Positions 1 through 13,421 of a stretch of DNA of 64,000 nt are shown here, in pieces (position 1 is the stretch's first letter; the number at the start of each line of letters is the position of its first letter). The stretch lies in contig CAADRB010000001.1 of assembly GCA_900708905.1 (NCBI GenBank), forward strand, positions 178,223 through 242,222. The letters run 5' to 3'. Source of the stretch: Hymenolepis diminuta. Taxonomy: Eukaryota > Platyhelminthes > Cestoda > Cyclophyllidea > Hymenolepididae. The notes below the pieces were generated by a model. That model saw only the letters and a program-made list of their open reading frames with translations. It was not told where the DNA came from and made no database searches. The position numbers and the translations under genes were made by a program.

Positions 1-3000
1 GAAACAGGCGGTACGCGACATCACGTGGTCTTCAGAAGACAGAAGGCCACAAGCATGGATTTTCAAAATTATCTGAAGTGAGTGCATGTATTTTTTTATA
101 GTCTTAAGGTTTTGAGATGGTGTTATGATTTTGGAATAAAAGAAGTATCGGTGTACGCCTTCAGCATTGAAAACTTTAAAAGAGCTGAAAATGAGGTCTC
201 ATTTTTAATGGATTTGGCTCTTGAAAAGTTCAACGAACTTGCCCAACAGAAGTAAGTCCTTAGAATTTATTGGCACTTTATTTTCTTAAGGGACGACTTG
301 GATAAACGGGGTATTCGAGTTCGGATTTTGGGAAATATTCGAATGCTACCCAAGAGGTTGCAACGTGTTGCGGCTCAGATTATGCTAATGACACGAGAAA
401 ACACAAAGTAGGTTTCTCGTCTCCCCTATAAATATTTTTTATTGGATTTAATTACAGTAAATTTTTATTCTCTTAGAGCCACGCTTAATATTATGATGCC
501 TTACACAACTCGGGATGAGCTAACTTCGGCATTGGACAATATTCGCCGTGGTGTACAATCGGGTTATCTTCACGAAGAGTAAGTAATCTTTTATTGCGTG
601 ATTTTCTCACTATTATATTTTTTATCAAATCACCGATGTCACATGTACTTTTTTCAACTACCGTTAATGGCCTTTTCATATTACCAGTATGTTTGGCATG
701 CCTCTTATTCGTGTTTGACGCTTTACGTCTTAGTGTAAACCTAATTGTCGCGTTCTTTTCGAAACATGTAATAGGAAATTTTGAGGTTTTTTCGAAACCT
801 TTTTCGGGGGTTTCTGTCCCGCCGAAGCTCATGATTTGAAATCCACTTGTTCAAATCTGTTAAATGAAATGATCAATAAGAACCTCTGTTCAATCATATT
901 GAAATTGGATTATTTGCGTCAAGATCAAATCATATCAATCATTGTCGCTCATCGTCCTTTCTTTTCGTTTTCCGGTTTCATGAACACCTCTAAACCGTGC
1001 TTGTTACATTTCCAAATGGACGGATTAGTATAAATATAACTTTACGTTTTACTTTTGCTATCGCATTTATTCATCCTATGCATAAAAGAGGATTCTGAAG
1101 TTAAAATGTTGATGTTGCTTATAAAATTTGGAAACGTTTGCCGACCCTGCATTTCATATTACCATAATTATAATAGTAGTAATAGATGATGCCTTTCCTA
1201 GCGCTCAGTAACATCTCAAGAATGAGATGGCTCCGAGAATTAATAGTGGTTTCATTATAAGTATCCCAAGTTCACTAAGAGAGGCTTTCTCAACGCTTTA
1301 GAAACACATGTTCTACCCTCTTGTCCAGAATGAGCCGGTACTTTTAGCTACCCAAGTCACTGGATGTGTTCTGAGTGGCAATTAATTTCGCGACTTCCGA
1401 CTTAGCAGACGAACATGTTAACCACAAGGCAACCGGTGTGATTTTCATCATTGGGTATGGAAAGAGTATCTCTAGTGATCATTGCATTTACATTTATTAA
1501 GGAATAATCCAATCACTGAATGTGAACCTATAGATCTTGACCTTTTCATACCATTTTTATTATAATGACCACTTACAATAGGTTTCACTTATTTCTGACT
1601 GAACTAGAAGTTTTTTTGCTGTAAGCATCGCTTATTTCAAATTAGATATTTTCGTTATTGAGCTTTATTTCATTTCGTGCTTTTTATGACACCCATTTTT
1701 CACTATTAGATTCCTCCCAGATAGCTTGAGGTAGATTTGTTTCGACTTCCACCTTGTCTGAAATCGATTTAATGACGGTTTTTCATTAAAGCAGCAATTT
1801 CATGTTCGCTTTCGATTCGATTCACACTCTACAAATTAACATTAATAAGCTTAGATTTGATAATAGCACGTACTGAAATTGTCCGTTGAAACATTAAATT
1901 GCGTATTATGCAGCGGAGTAGTCGTAGTAATATGTAGTCCAGATTTCTCAAATTCGAATTCGCTTCCAGTTATTTGAATGATCACATTCGTTAATACTGT
2001 TTAGTAAAAGGTGTTTTAGGCAAAATACGAGTTCCTCACTTAGGAACATTTCTGCATACTCATTTTGTTCAAGGTATGTCAAAAGGTAGAATTATCATCG
2101 TTTTACGTAATGACGTTTATTAAGCACAAATGCATGTTACGAGTTTTACGCATTATATTTTACCTAACTTACGCTCACTTCTCCCATTTTAGTGATATAT
2201 CTCCTGAAGTGATAGATCGAAGCAGCATTCTACGGGATTGTCGGCCGCTAGACCTTTTAGTGCGGACGTCCGGTGAAGTGCGACTAAGCAACTTCATGCT
2301 TTGGCAGGCCTCACGAGCTGCATCTACCTTCTCTTTCCTCACTGTCCATTGGCCTGCTCTCTCCTTCTGGCATCTCGTTGTCGCTCTTCTTCAATTCCAA
2401 TTCAATCGAGCTGCTCTCCTTCCTCTACCAGAGGTATGACCAACTTGAAATTTTTTTCCGTTTTAACCTATTGTAAACTATATGCAAAGACCCACAGACG
2501 TCTAGATAAAACACGACCCGACAAAATTACATTATTTTGTCGCAAATGACGGCTACTTGGATTGGCAAACGGAGTACATCTGACAACAGTCGCTATGACT
2601 CAAAGGGTTATAATGTGGCCAGACACTGATATTCTGAATACTAGACATTGGGACTCGAGTAATTAATTCAGATGCATGTATTTATAAACCAAAAGGTCAA
2701 ACACAACGTTTATAGCGTTGCAACTACTCAGACATAAGATAAACATTTTGAAGATTCAAGACATTCATTGGCATTATTTGCGTTATAAATATCTGTAGAA
2801 GATTGAACTACTGTTAATTGGTTTCAAGTCCGATGTAGCAGACAGACAACTCGATGAATGGTGGTTGACTTCCCGATCCGCATCCTTCCATGATGATGAC
2901 GTGGGAATTTTACCATCACGTCAGTGGTGTGGGATTAACGTGCCAGTGATGTGAAATCGTTACACTTCTTGTACACAACAAAACATTTTTTGTCTGCCTA

Positions 3001-3286
3001 TTAGCAAACATTTGTTAGTTGTATGAACACCCGTAAAGTTAAATGTAGGTTATTCTGATTGTTTGCGCTTTCCTTACAGTGCATTAGATATCATCTAGAT
3101 CGATTGAATCCCTCGATCATTACAGCCAATGGACACAACGGAAAAGCTCACCCCATTACGATCGATGTGAACGAAGTGGAAGAGCGCAAATGCCGTCTGG
3201 AAGCTTTCTATAGAATGCTCGAACACGAGTACCTCGATGAACTCATTGAGATGTCAAAGCTTCCTGAAGATCCAGACGGTGAATAG
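1..3286 (+). CDS. DHDDS: Dehydrodolichyl diphosphate synthase catalytic subunit (5' end outside window)
   Basis: This is a cis-prenyltransferase that chain-elongates farnesyl diphosphate with isopentenyl diphosphate to make dehydrodolichyl diphosphate, the precursor of the dolichol carrier for N-glycosylation at the ER. The visible exons are 1-77 (partial), 109-251, 291-407, 477-578, 2193-2433 and 3080-3286; every intron is GT-AG and the reading phases join. The first exon opens inside the family motif NRRYA, just after the catalytic Asp that must lie left of the window. The second encodes the [11 protein letters not shown] block, and 2193-2433 holds the C-terminal substrate motif [15 protein letters not shown]. 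The protein ends LPEDPDGE with TAG at 3284-3286. The three 5' introns are tiny (31, 39, 69 nt) and the two 3' introns large (1614 and 646 nt). The family call is firm; only the N-terminus is missing. Confidence 0.95.
579..2192 (+). other. Large intron 4 of DHDDS
   Basis: A GT-AG intron of 1614 nt lies between the exon ending HEE and the exon starting DDISPEV. Short open frames inside it show no recognisable domain. It contains one degraded SINE-like copy at about 1262-1440. No other feature could be supported. Confidence 0.8.
1262..1440 (-). repeat. tRNA-derived SINE-like copy
   Basis: The stretch shares a body (AAGTTCACTAAGAGAGG, then CAACGCTTTA) with 50655-50850 and 10255-10370. Read on the - strand, its far end looks like the D-arm side of a tRNA (a GTGGTTAACATG core followed by GTCTGCTAAGTCGGA). 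Similar tRNA-like heads occur at several other places in the window. It lies inside a DHDDS intron. The copy is decayed and its boundaries are approximate. Confidence 0.5.
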
Positions 3287-3446
3287 ACCTGGAATAGTCT
3301 GGACAACGACAGATAACCCCTACTTCAGCAGAGATGTGATTTGTTTCTTATGTGTATGTATATATGTCAATGGGCGAATCGTTACTCTACTTACTTATTT
3401 CTATGTTTGATCTGCTGAGTAATTTAAATCCGTTGTTAAAGAAACA

Positions 3447-3452
3447 AATAAA
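3447..3452 (+). terminator. Poly(A) signal of DHDDS
   Basis: AATAAA lies about 160 nt downstream of the DHDDS stop codon and is the first canonical hexamer after it, so it is the likely cleavage and polyadenylation signal. Confidence 0.6.
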
Positions 3453-4146
3453 ATGCGATCTGTAATTTTCGCGGCTTGGTGTTTCAGAAAATTGGATCTG
3501 TAAAACACGTCTTCAGTCTCGTAGAAAAATGATTTTGGACGTACTCTAGATAAATAGGCATCTTTATAATTATTTCAAAAAATTTGAATGATGACAGAAA
3601 TCATAAATTAATCTAGCAGAATAGGTTCAACTCATCAAGGACTGTCTTTATCTTCCCACTGCCTATATACAAACCTTCACGTCCGTGCCATAGATTCACG
3701 TATTTTTGTACTTATCATGGGAAGGAAGGAAGGGGTTATGTGAATAATATCCAGTGCGGACGTTTGTTTTCGTGGTTTTATATATAAGGTGAATCGAACC
3801 AACATTGCCAGTTATGCATTCAATCAGCGGATATTTCGGTTGAAGTTGTAGGTTATCGCAACCTTGGGTATAACAAATCCAAGCGTATTATAACCACAAT
3901 AGATAAAAAATTAAATTAATGATAACCCTCGGCAATAGGCTATATAACTTAGATAACCCTATGGCAAAAGCACAACATGTACTCAATATTTAAATAGATA
4001 GATATTTAACAAATGGGAATATTCTAATAATGAAATGTGAATAATATAGCTGGATGCATTTGAGTGAAATATATTACTCATATATACACAGAGAGTGGTG
4101 AGAGTCGAGAAGCTAAATCTTCAAAGTAAACTCAAGATGGGAGAAA
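3453..4146. other. Intergenic region between convergent genes
   Basis: This AT-rich stretch separates the end of DHDDS (+) from the end of the SCAF4/8-like gene (-). It must hold the 3' UTR of the latter. I see no open frame with coding character, no RNA gene and no clear repeat. Confidence 0.5.
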
Positions 4147-7100
4147 CTATCGTGGACGAGGTGTTCTATATTGTTGCTGCAGGGGAAAGGGGGGAGGACG
4201 ATAGGGAGGGAGACGACCACTTGGTCTCCCACCCCCTGGATTAACACCAAATGGCGGCGGAGGATGTCGGTACTGGTTGTGAGGTGGCTGGCTAGATCCG
4301 TTAATCATACTGCCGCCTTGGTTTGCGTGAGGGTGGTGGCGAGGAGGCATTAGCCAACGTGGTGGCATCGGCGAACCTCCAGGACCTTAAAAGAAATCAA
4401 ACGGATATACATAAGCTACCTATGTACACAAATGCGCCAAGGAGCTATAACAATCAAAGCATAATTGCCACAGGTCGAGAGGGTTAAAAGAAACATCTTA
4501 TCTAGATCACAACCTACTATACTGTACGATGACGTGGATATATTTTGCTGCCCCTTTTCTGGTTATTTAAGATACAGACAGTCCCTCTCTCCCAATTCCT
4601 CCTCTCACTCTTTTATCCTATCCTATCCTTTTTCAGTTGTCCAGTAAACACATGGCTCTACCTAGCCCTTGGTCTATTCACTCGGGAAAGGTTGTTGTAT
4701 CCGTAACGACGTTGGAAAGATCATTATTTCTATGGGGAAATATCTAGTCTAATTCGGCCCAACTTTTGAAAAAATTTTACTGACGAGTTAGAGGTGCTTT
4801 AGCATCTGGATCTTTACTCGAGTTATCCATAATCTCATTCTCAATATGCCATGTCATAATGTTCAGAGTTATTTATTTAACTCCCAGGTCCATTAATGAG
4901 ATTATGTTCACGATATTCAGATTTACTAGTAACCATATATAATGTTACAAATAATATTTTTTTCATAAGTCTCAAATATATCATCTTTGAACTATCAAAT
5001 CCATCACTTTAAAGGAAGAAAAGTGTTTCATAACAGTCACTTCATGAGATTTCTTTAGTTGAGGAACTCGCAATCCGTCATCCCGCTTTCATAACCTTCA
5101 ACTTAACAGACATGCCTAAAAACCGATACAGTTATTGACATATAAACGGACTCAATTATCGACCTTTCATCAAAACCAAAGCTGAAATAGATTGAATTGA
5201 AAAGAGTACTTATCAAGAGAGAAATGATAGGTTCTATAAAACTGACTACCCTTAACTTTTAACTAAATAATATTGCTCGCCCTAATTTGTAGAGGCAATG
5301 ACGAGAATCCTCCTCGGCTATCCTTTTATTGAGCACCTAACAATAAGGTCTGGTAAGAAAGGAACATTTACCTTGGCAATAGGAACGCTCCATTCCATAA
5401 GGGGCATTGGGGTAACGCATCGGATTTGGGCCTGTAGGCGGTGGCGGATGCGACGTAGTCCAAGGTCCTGGATGACGTTGCTGTGTTTCATGTTGATAAG
5501 GATAGGTTTGCGGTGGCATTCCTCCCATAACCGGACCAGCTAGAGCAAATAAATGGTGTTTCACGTCAGTTCTACGTTTATTCGTATTAAAATTGCTACA
5601 GAGTACTTTTCAACGAATTCAGTAGACGGTAAATGAAACTGACATTTTGCAATAAGGAGCCGTTATAAACGAAATGCATCCAAATAGTGAAAGCAATAAC
5701 GACAATTAGGCAGAGTTTAAAGCACGAAAGAGATGAGCTTGGTTTCATTATGATTAAGAGACACGGTCAAGTTTTTTGCTAGTTCAATAGCTGAGAATTG
5801 TCATGAAGGAAAGAATCCCTATTTCAGCGACAAGATCCTGCATTCATTACTATAGGGAACGTTGATAGACGGTTAATGGACAGTTAACGGTCAAGAAGTT
5901 TCCAGTTAGTCTTTAATGACCCCATTATCCACTTTACATTTAGTATCCACTGTTGATCGCTTCAAATCCAAATGTGGTATATATATTAGCCTCCTTAGCT
6001 TATACAATATGTCGACATAAGTTAGCTGCGATTTCGAACTTGAATCACACGAACAGAGTGTATGAAATAGTATCTTGTTAGTATCTACCTTGCTCATTTC
6101 AAGAGAAAAGATCGATCAGCTTTCTATCCAACTTTGCTGATTTGAAGATCTTGTGTTTAATTTGAAAACGATGTAGTGAATGCGATTATTAGATCTCCTC
6201 AACCGTAGCGGACACTCTGAATCACTCTCAAGGCTTCAAGAAACCTTATAGGTAATACGCATTGTCGAACAATACTCTTAGCTTTGCTTTCAAAAGTCTG
6301 ATCGATTGTATAACTATCTCGGATGTGTTGGTATTTGTCGTTAACAAACTCCTAAAGCACATAAAGGTGAGCGTTCAGAACACTTGACTTGGATAGAGAA
6401 ACGGTATTGTAAGCCGCAGGCATATTGCCATTGAAGATTTAGACTTAGACTCACAACTTGGTTGGCCCAAAACGAACGCACCCCAGCACGTATTTAAAAA
6501 GGAGGACGCAGATCATGGGCAAGCTAAACATGGAAGATCACTGGTCACTGGTTAGGTCAGGGGATGCGCTCATCTTCATAGACCATGCAGTCGGAGGAAT
6601 GTAGTTATACCGACAAGATGGTCACTTCCTCCCAACCTTTGCATGGTTTTGTTGCTTGGTTCTTATTTCGGTCTCTCACATACATACGCTTTATGCCCAT
6701 TCATACCAACTTGTATTAACTGTTAGATATTCCTTAATCAAGACTCATTCAACCACGCTTCCTACAGTGCTCTGGAGCCGCTCTTGTGAGAAATTCGCAA
6801 GTACCCCCCTCCTGTTCACCAGAGCTAAAAATGCCATCCACAACAGTACATGTGGATTCATGACCTCCGACTTAATAGACATTCACGCCGATCATTGCAC
6901 CGCCTGCGCACGAATAGTATTGATGTAAATAATTAGCTTGTTCAACTACGAAGATATTTAAAAGCCTTACCAATGGCAGCATTGGTAGGTGGTTGTGCAG
7001 GTGGTGGTCTAAGAAATGGTGGCGGAGCCGTCAAGGGATGATTTCCAGAAGGCGTGGGCGGAGGTTGAAGACCACCGCCACCAGTCTGTGGTGGGGCATT

Positions 7101-10100
7101 GACAATTCCCAGCTGGGGAATCGACATCATGCTAACAGTGGTAGCACTGTAATGTTGCACCATTGTAGCTGGAGCTGGGGGAGGTTGAGTGACTGTATAT
7201 ACCACACCTGGAACTGCAGCAACTGGAGCATTAGGAACTTGACTAGGTCCCACTATAAGAGGAAAAAAAAACATTGTGTAGTTCATACGATCAAATGACT
7301 GTTGTATCGTCATTTGACGTAGTTTGTTCCAGCTTCAAATATGGGAATAGAACAAGTCACTAACAATGCTAGAACAGTTCAGTTCACCAAAAGGACAAAA
7401 TGGTATGCAACCTTGCTAGACATAGCCAAAGTCAATTAACACCTAGATACTTTACCATCTTGAGTGTGGTAAGTTTATTCAAACTTCAAAACTCATACAA
7501 TGCATTGAAAAAGATGCTGCTATACACCTATTTCTGCCATATGATTAACTTGACATTATTTAAGCAGATAAAGTCGGCATCTTACTCGGTGCAACGGAAT
7601 TTGCATAGGGTAGAAGAGGAGCCTTAGTCTGAGCCGATGTTGTCGTGGGAGGAGATGGCAAAAGAGGTTCACTACTTTCAAACGTCTGAGGTGGTAGTGG
7701 AGGTGGTGGCGGTGGTGGGGGAGGAGGAGGGAGTGGAGGTGGAGGCGCAGGTGGAACCGTTACTTGCTGCTGATGTATCGGTTTCGTCGTTGGCACTGAT
7801 GTTTTCGGGGGTGATGTGACAAGTAGCCGCTTTCTCAACTCTTCTGACATCGATTCCGCATCAATTAAAGCATATCCCTCAAGCAGAGCTCGAAACGCCG
7901 TCGGGGTCATAGTGGAGACCACATCAAGGGGCAAGTAGGTGCATCCAGCGGCCTCATTCCAGTGTGGGAGTTGAGCTCGTCTCACACCGAGATTAGCTGC
8001 CCAGGCCACTTTGACACTACGTGACTCAATGGGAGTTCGAGAGAGGTTTTGTCGAGCGCGTGCGGCGGCTGCTCGCGTTTCGAAGGTCACGAAAGCGCAG
8101 CCACGTGGGGGAATGAGGAGACAATCAAGGACACGTGCATGGGCGGATTTTTCACAGACACTCTGTAGACGAGTCTCCGCTAGCTGTTTGTGCAGCCGTC
8201 CAATGTAGAGAGTTCGTGAGACTAGGGAGATGTGACCCTCACGTAGCTCAGGTAGAGCGTCGCGTTCGCGACGACGTTCCCTTTCAGACGGGGTCTCTTC
8301 GTCTCCTCCTCCAAAAGCACGACCAATGAGGAACTGCTCTGTCTCATCTGTGGTGGTGGGTTGTAGCTGTGGTGATGTAGTGGTGGTGGCCGTGGCATCT
8401 AAAGTCTGTACTACTACTGGTGGTGCCACTGGTACTGGAGGAGAAATCTTCATTACTGGAGACACATCCTCGGATCCCGATGACACGGTGGACAACGAGG
8501 AAATTGATGAGGAATGGAAACGCCTGTAATAAGGGAGAAAGAATTAATTCGACATCAAATAAGTTATTGTTCGTTCGATGGCTTTCAAACTAAGTTACAA
8601 ACGTTCTCAACGCTCTCAAATACTTCAGCTTAAGCATAAAATAGACAAAGAGCTCAATGTCCTCAAATATCCTATACCAATATAGTTTTAAAAATTCAAC
8701 CCAGTTCAAGTGACGAAAAGTGTTTTCCGGCAATCACAGAGAAAACACTCTAGAGACCACCATCCTTTAATAACCAAGGGGTTTATTATTACAAAAACTG
8801 GATCGCTAGAACATCCAAGCACAAAATAAATCCTAAGTTTACTGAAAGAAAATGTCTTCAGACATTTACCCTCAGGAGGTAGACGAAACCTTATAAACTT
8901 GTATTCAGCCAACCTTCTAATGACCAATCGCTGATCTGCGAACAATGGGTCCCGGATCAATGAGTTCCCCTTGAGGGAACTTTAATATGTTCTGCTATGC
9001 TTTAAATGTCTTTGCTGATCTGATAATAATTGTTTTTGGCTGTAAGAAGACGCAGATAAATCCAAGTGTCAAGACCGACCATGTAATTACATCCGCTGAT
9101 CCGCACACTTTGAATACCGCGGACACAATCGAAACACAGAGATTAAGTTCATGAAAATTGAACCTTGAAACATTAAGATATTACCCGTTATGAGAAACTG
9201 AATAACAATGCTTCCATAGTTCAAAAACAGGAAGATTTCACTACATAACTATTCACTCTACGGTCTCATTCCACACCGAGTACTTAATATTTCACGTGTT
9301 CAGACGCTAAACTCTGATTAAAACTTGTAGAATTTTTTTAGCACCATCACGAGTAATAAAAATAACCGAATCGGTGACCTATGACTTGGTATACTCACTC
9401 AATTTTGTTGCGTTTAAACGGCGGCGGTGAGGCATTTGTGTCATAGACAAGGGAGGTGGGTGTAGCATGCTGCTGCTGTTGTATTGAACGTTTTCTTGGG
9501 GTGATCTCCTCGGGTGCTCGCTGTTGTGAGACTGGCACAAGTTCTTGGTGAGGTATTACATGACTTCTCTGGTGATTCGCTGCATTGTTATTCGACAAGA
9601 AAGAAGCGGATGCAAGGCCTCTTAGTCGTTGCTTCAATGAAGTTTCATCAGAACGAAGAGGATTTTCATCAGCTCTACGAATCACAATTTTTCCCTGTTG
9701 GTTTGAAAATGACATGTTAACATGACTATTACTTAGAAATTGAATCCAGCATATTTTCAATGAAAATCGACAGAATTCATCCCTGGTTCGATGGATTGAT
9801 CAAATGCATGATTAACTATCATCGAAGCCGAATAGCCGGTTAACTACCTGGCCAACCAATCTCCATATAACCACTTACATTTTCTTACAGAATCTTTCCT
9901 CTTATTCTGAGTCTGAGTAAATACAGCCGAAGTACCACATTAGTGAGCACCTAACTATGGCAGACCAGATTATATCAATAGACAAAATCAAGTTAAGTGC
10001 ATCTACTCCATCCTACAGGAAAGACATTAGGATAATGGTTGTAATAATCAGACATAAAGACACAAATTGGAGTCAGTAGGAAATTGCAAATCTCAGCAAC

Positions 10101-13100
10101 ATAATTGAAGCAGTCAATCTAGATGTAAGGATATCATTAGGACAAGGGGCTTCATTCTAAATATGCTATTCCATGTATCCGTGTCACTTCTGAACTGGTC
10201 TACTGGCAAAATTGAATTGGCTCATTCCTGCGATACTTCGATTATAACACTGTACAGAACTTCCCAAGTTCATTGAGGGAAGTGCTGACAACACGTGACT
10301 CGGATAAAGAGAAGGTACTCTGGAATCGCCCTGGTGACTGGCCATTCACTAACGTGAACCGATGAGCATCAATCTCACTTTTACCTTAGTAGACGTAAAA
10401 CTGGTGTACATTGCTGGATTAAATCATTACTAATTATCATTCATGAGTAGATGTTGACGGTGATAGGATTATATATAAAAAAGTTTACAAGATGATTGTT
10501 GTGATTTCCACTATTGTTGAGATGATTAGATGCAGGGTCATCGAATTGGTTCAATTCTTCTTCGATTGCTCTATTCTCCGCCAAAGCGTCCACGATTGAT
10601 TTGACCTGAGCGTGATACGTTTTGTCCAAATCGGGACTGAAATAGAAAGAGCACAAAAAGTATGGAGTTAATGTACTGGATAATTAAACAAAACTCGACC
10701 AAAATTTTGAAGATTTTAGAGTCACTAATATATTTTAGTGACTTAACCATCAACATTTAAATGCTGTAATTTAATTTTACGACCTATTTAGCTCAAATCA
10801 AATCGTTAACCTTATTCGACTCCCATTTCATCCTTTGAGGAAACAGCTACCTTGTTAGCCATATTTAATTAAATGTCTGATTCAGTAGGGAATGGATTTT
10901 AGGTACCTTTGATCATTTTGAGTCAACAGTACTGTTGTCATTGTAGGACGGTTATAGCTTATTTACGGCCGGTCCGACCCATCAAATTATGCGGGTTTGA
11001 AACCCAATGGTTAAAGTGATATTTTCATACTGAGCAATACGATATTTTTTCAAGAACGCCTATGGGGTGAAGAATATCCTAAGCGAAATTACCGATGTCA
11101 ACAAGATAAAAAACAAAGCCTTGCATTCAAAAAAGAGCACAATAATCACATATACGAATTAATTACCTATTTGTTCAAATCGTAGTATAATATATTTAAC
11201 TAAATATTCTACAAAGCGAAACCGGGTCATTAATGAAATATAAAACATTTAGGTTGATAATAATAACTAAATTAACAAACTAAATCCTTTGAGATATAAA
11301 TAGAATTGGCCACTGCAATGGCCATAAGCTAGTAAAATGGCTTTCAAAAACTGAAATACAGTCTTGGATGCTACAAATATCAAGCAGACAAACTGATAGG
11401 GAGGATACATTTCTAACAATAATCTTAAGAAGACGAATGTAATGTAATGAAGACAACCACATTAATATTGAATTTACACAGTACTTTAAAGGTATGAACA
11501 TGTGAAAGCACAAACAAAATGGTTAAAAGTTCAGATCTCAAAGTATAATATTAATAACATGAGGCGCTGTTAAAATAATAAAATATCAGTAAAAAACATA
11601 TTCTACCTATACCTATAGCACTAGATCATGGGCAACAAATTTTGATTTTGTGCTAAAGATATTCTCGTAAATCCACAATAGAGAAATTTTCTCAACAATT
11701 CCTTGAGTTTGAGTAGCCGCTCAACCAATGAGTGAGTATCAATGAGCTTCAAGCACCTATTAACTGAGGAGCAAATAATATACACAATAACTATAATTTT
11801 AATTATTTCACATACTGGTTAATGTACACTTTCAAAATATGAAAATATAGCAGTCAACCACACACAGATTACTTTCTTCGGCAAACTCAATGGTAAGGGA
11901 ATCTATCTCAGGAAATATAGCAAGAAAACGATCTCTTAAGTTGACCATTCTAAATGCTCCTCATCTGATAGACCAAAGTTATGAGTTGCTTCAATTCTAA
12001 TTATCAAAAAATGACTGCACAAAGATATAATTTCAATGTTCAGGTATCTACTAGTCATCTAATGATATTGTAATGCGACGCAATGAAATTGTCTAAACTT
12101 CTGATATAACTCACCAACTGTACGGCACATGACAAGGCTAGATTGACTACCACTACAAACGAATTGCACGCATCTTCATAGTGATTGGTTCCTATGTTCT
12201 CAATCATAGTCATTCTTAATTTAGACGATACATTTCAATCTCGTCTTCGTAAATACATACTACGTTGGCCAGACGTCTGTATCAGCATTCAGTCTCTTTT
12301 TCCATAAATCCCGAGCTAGATGGGTCGCTCGAATAAAGGTGATCACTGGAATTATCTCACATTATGATTCCTTCCAAATACAATTGATGAAAACGAAAAA
12401 TAAACCATGGGAACAGTCTTCTTCCATCAGTCACAAATTTCGGCTATGAAAAAAGAGGAAAGCCAAGTAATTTGGAGTTTATTATTCGTCCCCCTCTTTT
12501 AACAATGATGTTAGGCGAGCAATATTAACTACCAAATAGGCATAAGCAGATTTTGATGAAAGAAAAAAACAACTGCTCGGGTTTTCACATACATGAATCT
12601 GTGTATGAAGAGAACAGCTAAACATTCAGATCCCTAATAACATTTATAAACAAAGAATGATAAAAGAGCGACACTTTTTTGTACGCTGATCACTTACTGG
12701 ATCTCAATACGAGCAAGGACGGATTGAAGTCGATCGACAACAGCAGCGCTAATTATGGAACATTGGGCAGAAGATTCCAACTGCTCACGAATCTTCCTTT
12801 CTAGCCACTAAAATTAATAAATATAAACATCCCAAAATAAATTCTGATGTAAAGAAAGCAATTGCTGTCAACCAGTTAACCTGATAAGTCAGCTGGAGAT
12901 ATTCCTTGCTTGCCAATTGTTCTTGACTTCTCGCGAAACGTTTCGATTCATAAGAATTCATAATTTGCGAAACAACTTTTCGGACTATTTAAAATAAAGA
13001 CCATAAAAAATAATGTACCTGCATCTTGCAAATCAGCATTAGAAGGATTATCAACCAGTTCCTGAAGCACTATGATAAGGTTGTCGGGATAAACAATTTC

Positions 13101-13421
13101 TTCTCTCCAGATTTTTAAGATTCGAAATATTAATGGCTTATCACTGAGGGGACTTTTCGATATTGCGAGAAATAATGCGTTAATATTTCTCATGAACCGA
13201 TATTTATAAACATCAGCGCCGTTACTGCCCTTAGAATGGCGCAAAATTGCGTCAACGATAAGCAGGCCAGACAATTTATGACTTGCTGGGCAAGAAACAA
13301 TGAATTTTTCAACTAATTGGACAACATGCTTATAATACTTGCTCGCTCGTATTGCTGAGGCAACAATCGACTCCATTTTGGATTTGGTCAGTGGCAAAGG
13401 ATTATTTAAAAGGGATTTTAT
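4147..13421 (-). CDS. SCAF4/SCAF8: SCAF4/SCAF8-like SR-related CTD-associated factor (first coding exon not found)
   Basis: SCAF4/8 proteins bind the phosphorylated C-terminal domain of RNA polymerase II and nascent RNA in the nucleus and prevent premature polyadenylation. Nine exons join in phase with GT-AG borders: 13421-13019, 12984-12881, 12807-12698, 10636-10489, 9694-9399, 8523-7586, 7252-6971, 5539-5372 and 4385-4147, giving about 895 residues. The first exon encodes the CID fold (residues like SKYYKHVVQLVEKFI and SGLLIVDAILRHSK). The 8523-7586 exon holds the RRM (RTLYIGRL; IPPRGCAFVTF; VKVAWAANLGV) and the conserved post-RRM segment, then a long polyproline run. The last three exons are Pro/Gly/Gln-rich and end RTPRPR. 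The family's N-terminal dozen residues (FN-x-EL type) must lie on an upstream exon, which I could not locate. Confidence 0.9.
6510..6700 (+). repeat. Interspersed repeat, copy 1
   Basis: This intronic stretch aligns with 23180-23335. Shared landmarks in the same order are a GGGCA...ACATGG start, a GTTGGT/GGTTAGGTCA segment, CAAGATGGTCACTTCCTCCCA (here with one or two changes from its partner) and a TCTTATTTCCA/TCTTATTTCGG end. The two copies are clearly diverged. No coding frame survives, so this is probably an old transposable element fragment in a SCAF4/8 intron. Confidence 0.5.
10255..10370 (-). repeat. SINE-like body fragment
   Basis: The segment carries the body shared with 1262-1440 and 50655-50850: CCCAAGTTCATTGAGGGAAG, then CAACACGTGACTCGGATA and GAAGGTACTCTGGAATCGCC. 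It lies in an intron of the SCAF4/8-like gene. The tRNA-like head is poorly preserved here. Confidence 0.4.

Noticed and set aside
8011..8529. + strand frames opposite the SCAF4/8 RRM exon
   Set aside because: They are antisense to a well supported coding exon and have no motifs of their own.
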